64,000 nucleotides of DNA from Sulfitobacter sabulilitoris (GTDB lineage Bacteria > Pseudomonadota > Alphaproteobacteria > Rhodobacterales > Rhodobacteraceae), in assembly GCF_005887615.1 (NCBI RefSeq), contig NZ_VANS01000003.1:186001-250000 (forward strand). Reading direction: 5' to 3'. The notes beneath the pieces were generated by a model. It searched no databases. It saw only the letters and a program-made list of their open reading frames with translations, and was not told the DNA's origin. Positions 59,340 through 64,000 of the stretch are shown here, one piece after another (position 1 is the stretch's first letter; each line of letters begins with the position of its first letter). Made by a program: the position numbers and the translations under genes.

Positions 59340-59563
59340 TCGATATCACCACGGGCAAAATGGGTGGTCGTGCCGGACTATCGAACATATTCGACAGGTC
59401 CTCAAGCAGACCGATCGGTTATCGGGTCCTGCGCAACCTGGCCGTCCGTCTTGGCGAATGCGCTGGGCGATGGCACCGCGCTGCTCGCGGCCCTCGCGCA
59501 GGGCGGGCTTGGATCGTCCGGGATCGCGCATATATCGGTGATGGACGATCGGGGAGCGTGAGA

Positions 59564-59986
59564 ATGGCTGGACTGAAGCTGACGTGTCTGCACTGCGGTC
59601 AGGTGAACCGCACACCGAAGGAGCGGCTGGATGCCGCGAAATGCGCGACTTGCGGCGCCCGGCTGGCGACGGGAAAGGCGATCGACGTCGATCTGGCCAC
59701 CCTGCAAAAGGCCGCGCGCAACGACGATCTTGCACTGGTCGTGGACTTCTGGGCGCCCTGGTGTGGTCCTTGCAAGATGATGGCCCCGCAGTTCACGCAG
59801 GCGGCGGGACAGCTCAGGGGGCAGGCCCGGCTGGTGAAAGTGAACACCGAAGACCACCCAAAGGCCAGCGCGACATACGGCATCCGCGGCATTCCGACCC
59901 TGATCGCATTCAAGGGCGGCCGCGAGGTCAAGCGGCAGGCCGGGGCGCTGCAAGCGCCGCAAATCATCGGTTGGGTGCCTGTCTGA
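59564..59986 (+). CDS. trxC: Thioredoxin 2 (zinc-binding)
   Basis: A 140-residue thioredoxin with an N-terminal zinc ribbon (CLHCG and CATCG) as in TrxC. The active site is FWAPWCGPCKMM (WCGPC), and the cis-Pro loop is GIRGIPTLIAFKGG. Reduction of protein disulfides in the cytoplasm is expected, with induction under oxidative stress in other species. GGGAG lies about 6 bp upstream of the start at 59564. Confidence 0.94.
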   Translation: MAGLKLTCLHCGQVNRTPKERLDAAKCATCGARLATGKAIDVDLATLQKAARNDDLALVVDFWAPWCGPCKMMAPQFTQAAGQLRGQARLVKVNTEDHPKASATYGIRGIPTLIAFKGGREVKRQAGALQAPQIIGWVPV

Positions 59987-60409
59987 GGGGCTGCGCAGGG
60001 CATCGCGGCGCGGGCCTTGCCCGATCGCAGCCGTGCCGGTCAGGCAGGTTAGGGTCCTGCGGATGGGCCCCGAACCGAACACCTTGACGTCCCGGCGGGC
60101 GGTCGGGGCCGCGCAAGCCCGGCACGAACGCCCCGTCACCCGGCGCGGCGTCGTGACGGAACGGTGGCTTGCATTGATATCTCTCAACACCTGCGATCAC
60201 GAACGCGCCTAGGGTGCCGACCTTGCGGGCGACCACGGCGGCCCCGCGTGGCAGGACATGACCATGACCCCCACACCGCGATCCAGGGCGTTCGACTTTC
60301 GGCGGCACAGCGGTGCGGCGCCGGATCGCCGATGCGCAGGGCGGACCCCGGCGCGACCGGGGGCCCCTGTGCGGGGCGATGCGGCATCGCCCCCGCCGGG
60401 CACAGGGTG
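59987..60409. other. 423-bp region upstream of the PRPP-synthetase-like gene
   Basis: It contains an FNR-like dyad (60174-60187) and a 50-codon frame ending at the downstream ATG; both are listed separately. A stretch CCTAGGGTGCCGACC (60207-60221) resembles the 5' part of ykkC-class riboswitches, but the other conserved segments are missing. Nothing else is recognisable. Confidence 0.45.
60174..60187. promoter_or_regulatory. FNR/FnrL-like binding site
   Basis: TTGATATCTCTCAA matches the FNR consensus TTGAT-N4-ATCAA at 9 of 10 defined positions and keeps the TTGA-N6-TCAA core used by FnrL and Dnr in Rhodobacteraceae. It lies 236 bp ahead of the PRPP-synthetase-like gene and 70 bp before the small upstream frame. 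Confidence 0.55.
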
Positions 60410-60410
60410 A
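60258..60410 (+). CDS. Possible 50-residue small protein upstream of the PRPP-synthetase-like gene
   Basis: A short frame starting ATGACCATG and ending in a stop that overlaps the next ATG (TGATG), which would couple translation. GGCAGGAC precedes the start. The product is Arg/Pro/Ala-rich (MTMTPTPRSRAFDFRRHSGA at its start) with no domain. Composition is that expected of random high-GC sequence, so support rests on the overlap and ribosome site only. Confidence 0.25.
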   Translation: MTMTPTPRSRAFDFRRHSGAAPDRRCAGRTPARPGAPVRGDAASPPPGTG

Positions 60411-61396
60411 TGGGATTGCCCAAGGTTTTCGCGCTCGGCGCCACGCGCGGCCTTGGCGAGGCGGTGTCCGCAGCGCTGGGCCAGCCGCTTGCGCCGCTCG
60501 AAGAGCGCGGTTTCGAGGATGGCGAGCACAAGGCCCGCCCGATGGTCAGCGTGCGCGGCGTCGATGCCTATGTCATCCAAAGCCTGCATGGTGGCCCGGA
60601 CGAAAGCCCGAATGACAAACTTGCCCGGCTGCTGTTCTTCATTGCCGCGCTCAAGACGAACGGGGCGGCGCGGGTGACGGCCGTGGTTCCCTATCTGGCC
60701 TATGCGCGCAAGGACCGCCAGACCAAGCCGCGCGACCCCCTGACCGCCCGCTACGTGGCCCAGTTGATCGAAGCGGTGCACACCGACCGCGTGTTGACGC
60801 TCGAGGTGCACAACCCGGTGGCCTTTCAGAACGCGTTTCGCTGCGAGGCGGTCGCGCTGGATTGCCGGGGCGTGCTGCTGGAGCGTGCCGCGGCGCTGGC
60901 GGGGGAGGGGGCGGTCACGGTGGCCTCACCGGATCCCGGCGGGGTCAAACGGGCGCAACTGTTCCGCGAGGCGCTCGAGACGCGGATCGGTCGTTCGGTG
61001 GGGTTCGCCCTGATGGAAAAGCGCCGCAGCGCCGGCGTGGTCAGTGGCAGCCTTCTGGCGGGCGACGTGCAGGGCGCGCGGGTGCTGGTCGTCGATGACA
61101 TGATCGCCTCCGGCGGCACCATGGTCCGCGCGGCGCAGGCGGTGCGGGCGGCGGGCGCGCGCGATGCCTGGGCCCTGGCCGCGCACGGGCTATTCACCCA
61201 GGGCGCGCAAGCGGCGATCGCCGACCAGGCGGTCGCGGGCTGGATCGTCACCGACACGGTGCCGCCCTTTCGTCTGCGGGGCGATCCCGTCGCCGACCGG
61301 ATCGAGACGATCAGCGCGGCGCCGCTCTTTGCCGATGCGATCCGCCGGTTGAACGGCAATCTGCCGATCATCGATCTTCCGGCCGCCGGGTCCTGA
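60410..61396 (+). CDS. Ribose-phosphate pyrophosphokinase (PRPP synthetase) family protein
   Basis: A 328-residue protein of the PRPP synthetase fold. The N-terminal half has LEERGFEDGEHKARPMVSVR and VIQSLHGGPDESPNDKLARL, and the ATP/Mg region is YLAYARKDRQTKPRDPLTAR. The PRPP-binding loop is VLVVDDMIASGGTMVRAAQA. It diverges from housekeeping Prs and belongs to the accessory family often found beside low-oxygen or phosphonate genes. ATG 60410 or GTG 60407 may start it. Its 3' end overlaps the convergent COG2187 gene by 29 bp. Confidence 0.88.
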   Translation: MGLPKVFALGATRGLGEAVSAALGQPLAPLEERGFEDGEHKARPMVSVRGVDAYVIQSLHGGPDESPNDKLARLLFFIAALKTNGAARVTAVVPYLAYARKDRQTKPRDPLTARYVAQLIEAVHTDRVLTLEVHNPVAFQNAFRCEAVALDCRGVLLERAAALAGEGAVTVASPDPGGVKRAQLFREALETRIGRSVGFALMEKRRSAGVVSGSLLAGDVQGARVLVVDDMIASGGTMVRAAQAVRAAGARDAWALAAHGLFTQGAQAAIADQAVAGWIVTDTVPPFRLRGDPVADRIETISAAPLFADAIRRLNGNLPIIDLPAAGS

Positions 61397-62417
61397 GGTC
61401 GGCCTGATCGGCCAAGGCAAGATACCGCCGGGCCAGCGGGAGCCACCTGTGGGGCGTTCGCACGACGGCTTCGGTCCGGTGCAGAAGCGCCAGCCGCGCC
61501 CTCAACAACGCCCGGTAGCGCCAGTAGAACGCCAGCACCGCGTGGGGCGGCGCATCCGCCAACGCCGTCGAAACCAGATCGTGCAGCGCGCCGTATATCC
61601 AATGCGCACCCTTTTGCGCGCATTCCAGTCCCAGAAAGGCGATCTCGTCGAAGGGGTCCACCATGCGCAGCGCACGGTTGAATTCAAGACAGTCGATGAT
61701 CGCGGGCGGGGCGGTCAGAAACACATGCTCGGGGCGCAGATCGCCGTGGCCCTCGACGATCCGGCCGGCATCGACGCGGGCGCGCAGGGCGGGACGGACG
61801 GCCTTGAGCGCGCGATCAAAGCCGCGCAGCGCCCCGGCCGCGCGCTCGGGGTCAAGCCCCAGCGCCGGATCCGCGAGCACGGCGCAGGTGCGCGCATGCT
61901 GCGCCTCGAACCGGTCTATGTAATCCGAAGCTGACAGCCGCTCGGACGGCAGCGCGCGGTAGAACAGGCTCAGCGCGTCGGCCACGCGCCTGATGTCGCC
62001 CGGCTTGACCCCGTCCCTGGCGATCATCGCGCTGAGTGTACGGTCCGCGGGCAATTGGCGCATCTCGACCAGCCAGTCGACGATGCGGCCCGCGCCCGAC
62101 AGCGTCAGCTCCCCGCCCGGTGCCATCCGCAAGGCGCGCGCGCCAAGATAGACATCCCGAGCAAGACGCCGGTTCAGCCGGACCTCCTGCGCGACCATCC
62201 GGGCGCGCTTGTCCAGCGTGCTGAAATCCAGGAAATCCTCCCTGATCGGTTTTTTCAGCTTGAACACCCGCTCCCCGGTCAGAAACACCCAGGACATATG
62301 CGTCTCGACCGTCTCGATGGTGGCGGGCAGGGGCGCATGGATCGCAGGATCGGCCAGGCTGCGAACCTTCTGCTCGAGTGTCGGAGTACCCTGCAAGTCT
62401 GCGGCGCGCGTTTGCAT
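61368..62417 (-). CDS. COG2187-type aminoglycoside-phosphotransferase-fold protein
   Basis: A 349-residue protein of the APH/kinase-like fold. The catalytic loop is EGHGDLRPEHVFL (Brenner-type HGDxxxxN, here with His in place of Asn) and the metal segment is IIDCLEFNRALRMVDPFDEI. Longer family members carry a C-terminal AAA kinase domain that is absent here. The substrate is unknown. It is divergent from the CapA-type gene with an FNR-like site between them, and convergent with the PRPP-synthetase-like gene. Confidence 0.82.
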   Translation of the reverse strand: MQTRAADLQGTPTLEQKVRSLADPAIHAPLPATIETVETHMSWVFLTGERVFKLKKPIREDFLDFSTLDKRARMVAQEVRLNRRLARDVYLGARALRMAPGGELTLSGAGRIVDWLVEMRQLPADRTLSAMIARDGVKPGDIRRVADALSLFYRALPSERLSASDYIDRFEAQHARTCAVLADPALGLDPERAAGALRGFDRALKAVRPALRARVDAGRIVEGHGDLRPEHVFLTAPPAIIDCLEFNRALRMVDPFDEIAFLGLECAQKGAHWIYGALHDLVSTALADAPPHAVLAFYWRYRALLRARLALLHRTEAVVRTPHRWLPLARRYLALADQADLRTRRPEDR

Positions 62418-62470
62418 CTGGCTCGGCCCTGTCTTTGCGGCGATTAGACAGGATCGCGCGCCCGCCGTCC

Positions 62471-62484
62471 TTGACGCGGGTCAA
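62471..62484. promoter_or_regulatory. FNR/FnrL-like binding site
   Basis: TTGACGCGGGTCAA has perfect TTGAC/GTCAA arms around four bases and fits the FnrL/Dnr core TTGA-N6-TCAA. It lies in the 253-bp divergent region, 54 bp ahead of the COG2187 gene, so it is well placed for control of that gene. Finding a second such site within 2.3 kb of the first strengthens both. Confidence 0.6.
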
Positions 62485-62670
62485 CGCGCGCACGCGGGCG
62501 GGGGGTAATCTTTGCGGGATGGAAACGGATGCGGATTTACCGGACGATGGGCCATCTTGCGGCGCGGCGATTGCGGTGTCGGGCGATGGCGCATGCCGTG
62601 ACGGGCCCCGGTGCCGCGCGACCGGCGCGCCGGGCTGCGGCCTTGCGGGCCCCGTATCGGCGTCGGCGCG

Positions 62671-63837
62671 ATGATCGGTGCGGCAAAGGATGCAGCGCGG
62701 TCGTTGCGCATGTTCCTTGCGGGCGACGTGATGACGGGCCGCGGCATCGACCAGGTGTTGCCGCATCCCGGCGATCCCCGGATCCACGAGGAGTTCATGA
62801 CCTCGGCAGAGGGCTACGTCCACCTGGCCGAGCGCCGGTCGGGGCCTCTTCCGCGCCCGGTTCCCTATGCCCATGTCTGGGGGGACCTGCGCGATGAACT
62901 TGCCCGCCGCAGATGCGATCTGCGCCTGATTAACCTTGAAACAGCGATCACCCGCGACGGCGTTCCGGCCCCCAAGGGCATCAACTACCGGATGCATCCG
63001 GACAATATAGGGGTCCTGACCCTTGCCGGTATCGACGGCTGCATCCTTGCCAACAATCATGTGATGGACTGGGGGCGGGCGGGGCTCGTGGATACGCTCG
63101 ACGCGCTCGGCGATGCCGGGATCGGCACTGTCGGCGCGGGCCGCAATTCTCAACATGCGGCCGCGCCCCTGGTTGTGGACTGCGCAGGGCGGGGCCGTGT
63201 CATCACCGTTGCCTTCGGCGCCGAAACCAGCGGCGTGCCGGGTGACTGGGCGGCGGGCGATACCCTGCCGGGGATCGAGGTGCTGCCCCAAGACCCCGAG
63301 GAGACAGTGGCGCGTGTCCGCGACCGGGTCGCGCCACTGCGCGGGCCGGGCGACGTGCTCATCGTCTCGATCCACTGGGGCGGGAATTGGGGCTTCGAGG
63401 TGCCCGACGATCAGCGCGCGTTGGCGCATGCGCTGATCGACCACGCCGTAACCGACGTGGTTTTCGGCCATTCGTCGCATCATCCCAAGGGCATCGAGAT
63501 CTATCGTGGCAAGCTGATCCTTTATGGCGCCGGCGATCTGATCAACGACTACGAGGGGATCGAGGGCTACGAGCAATTCCGCGGCGACCTCGCGCTGGCC
63601 TATTTCGCGGAGGTGAACGCCGGTGACGGCCGCTTGGCCGGGCTCGACATGGTGCCATATCGCCGGCGCGGTTTCCGGCTTTGTCGGGCCAAGGGCGAAG
63701 CGGCCGCGTGGCTGGCTGATGCGATTGGGCGCCGCTCTGTCGTGCCGGCACCGGGCCTGACCCGCAGCGCGGACGATGTGCTGCGCATCGGGCTCGCGCC
63801 GGGGGCCGGATCGGCGCGCTCGGTCGAAAGCCGATGA
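62671..63837 (+). CDS. CapA/PgsA-type metallophosphatase-like protein
   Basis: A 388-residue protein of the CapA (poly-gamma-glutamate synthesis, PGA_cap) family. Metal-binding landmarks run in order: FLAGDVMTGRGID, LINLETAITRDG, GCILANNHVMDWGRAGLVDT, IVSIHWGGNWGF and VVFGHSSHHPKGIEIYRGKL. No capsule synthesis genes are adjacent, so the role need not be capsule-related. The start at 62671 is approximate: no good ribosome site is seen, and ATG 62710 begins directly at the conserved domain. Confidence 0.85.
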   Translation: MIGAAKDAARSLRMFLAGDVMTGRGIDQVLPHPGDPRIHEEFMTSAEGYVHLAERRSGPLPRPVPYAHVWGDLRDELARRRCDLRLINLETAITRDGVPAPKGINYRMHPDNIGVLTLAGIDGCILANNHVMDWGRAGLVDTLDALGDAGIGTVGAGRNSQHAAAPLVVDCAGRGRVITVAFGAETSGVPGDWAAGDTLPGIEVLPQDPEETVARVRDRVAPLRGPGDVLIVSIHWGGNWGFEVPDDQRALAHALIDHAVTDVVFGHSSHHPKGIEIYRGKLILYGAGDLINDYEGIEGYEQFRGDLALAYFAEVNAGDGRLAGLDMVPYRRRGFRLCRAKGEAAAWLADAIGRRSVVPAPGLTRSADDVLRIGLAPGAGSARSVESR

Positions 63838-63907
63838 TGCCGGCCCGCGGGCGCACCAATGCCGCCGGCCGCGACGAGGCGCGCCGCCCAGACCCGCGCA
63901 GGGCCAC

Positions 63908-64000
63908 ATGACACCGGAAATCGCTCTGCTGCTGGTGCTTTTTGTGGGCGTGGTCGTCATGTTGGCGAGAGAGACGCTGCCGGTTGAGCAGGTCTCGCTG
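63908..64000 (+). CDS. SLC13-type permease, 5' end only
   Basis: Only the first 31 codons lie in the window. The N-terminal helix TPEIALLLVLFVGVVVMLAR followed by ETLPVEQVSL is the typical start of SLC13/DASS or TrkA-C-containing permeases, in which an LPxxxVxL segment follows helix 1. These carry di- or tricarboxylates or sulfate with sodium. The assignment is tentative because most of the gene is outside. Confidence 0.6.
   Translation, partial: MTPEIALLLVLFVGVVVMLARETLPVEQVSL

Noticed and set aside
59364-59561. 65-codon frame starting GTG just before trxC
   Set aside because: The second half looks somewhat gene-like and ends 2 bp before the trxC ATG, but there is no good ribosome site, no recognisable domain, and the first half has poor codon bias.
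61852-63960. 702-codon minus-strand open frame opposite the CapA-type gene
   Set aside because: No domain or start signal is seen; its end merges into another frame of the COG2187 gene, and the CapA metal motifs on the plus strand are clear.
1-64000. CRISPR arrays, tRNA or rRNA genes, insertion sequences, integrases, phage genes
   Set aside because: Looked for repeats with regular spacers, cloverleaf signatures, transposase or integrase motifs and terminal repeats; none was found.

Overview
The window reads as a chromosomal segment of a GC-rich alphaproteobacterium, most likely a Rhodobacteraceae (Roseobacter-type) member. The evidence is the dense use of ATGA/GTGA start-stop overlaps, the many SBP-dependent transporters (ABC, TRAP, TAXI), FixJ-type and DivK-like regulators, a BA14K-like protein and FnrL-type DNA sites. 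No rRNA, tRNA, CRISPR array, insertion sequence or phage gene was recognised. One stretch, the arsR-like gene and its permease (2.9-4.35 kb), is visibly less GC-rich than its surroundings.

Layout. 1-2.7 kb: the 3' end of a histidine kinase, its FixJ-like regulator, an exported GlcG/HbpS-type haem-binding protein and an exported ankyrin protein. 2.9-4.35 kb: an ArsR-type repressor with its own palindromic operator and a CSCG-motif metal/metalloid permease. 4.66-12.9 kb: an envelope copper/redox cluster with a TolC-like lipoprotein, multicopper oxidase, cupredoxin-CusF fusion, CopZ-like chaperone, DUF305 protein, glutaredoxin-MauE fusion, EF-hand protein and several small exported proteins. A CueR-like promoter lies within it. 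13.7-24.0 kb: an unusual signalling locus made of an ExeA-like ATPase with a Sel1 tail, an orphan TAXI receptor, a 678-residue coiled-coil exported protein, an adenylate cyclase with a phospho-acceptor region, a DivK-like receiver, a 900-residue hybrid kinase and a periplasmic c-haem DUF3365 protein. This is the best candidate here for an undescribed system.

24.4-36.6 kb: a small exported dioxygenase-fold protein and a ferric-reductase-like membrane protein. These are followed by a divergent catabolic and uptake pair: marR-creatininase-ketoreductase-SDR-M20 peptidase-EamA leftward, and a complete five-gene oligopeptide-type ABC importer rightward. Two matching palindromes lie between them. 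36.7-52.6 kb: a CoA-dependent catabolic cluster with two acyl-CoA ligases, two crotonases, two MaoC-type proteins, acyl-CoA and hydroxyacyl-CoA dehydrogenases, a Baeyer-Villiger-type monooxygenase, an SDR, an esterase-like hydrolase, a tandem NTF2-like protein and a full TRAP transporter. A TetR regulator with a nearby palindrome probably controls it. The gene set suits breakdown of a cyclic or branched alcohol or ketone through an ester or lactone and then beta-oxidation; the substrate cannot be read from the sequence.

52.7-64 kb: a YqaA-family membrane protein, a small HExxH metallopeptidase, an EamA exporter and a complete Mla-type lipid transport operon (permease with STAS domain, ATPase, MCE protein, auxiliary lipoprotein). 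Then come thioredoxin 2, a PRPP-synthetase-like protein, a COG2187 kinase-like protein, a CapA-type protein and the start of an SLC13-type permease. Two FNR/FnrL-like sites in the last block suggest oxygen-linked control.
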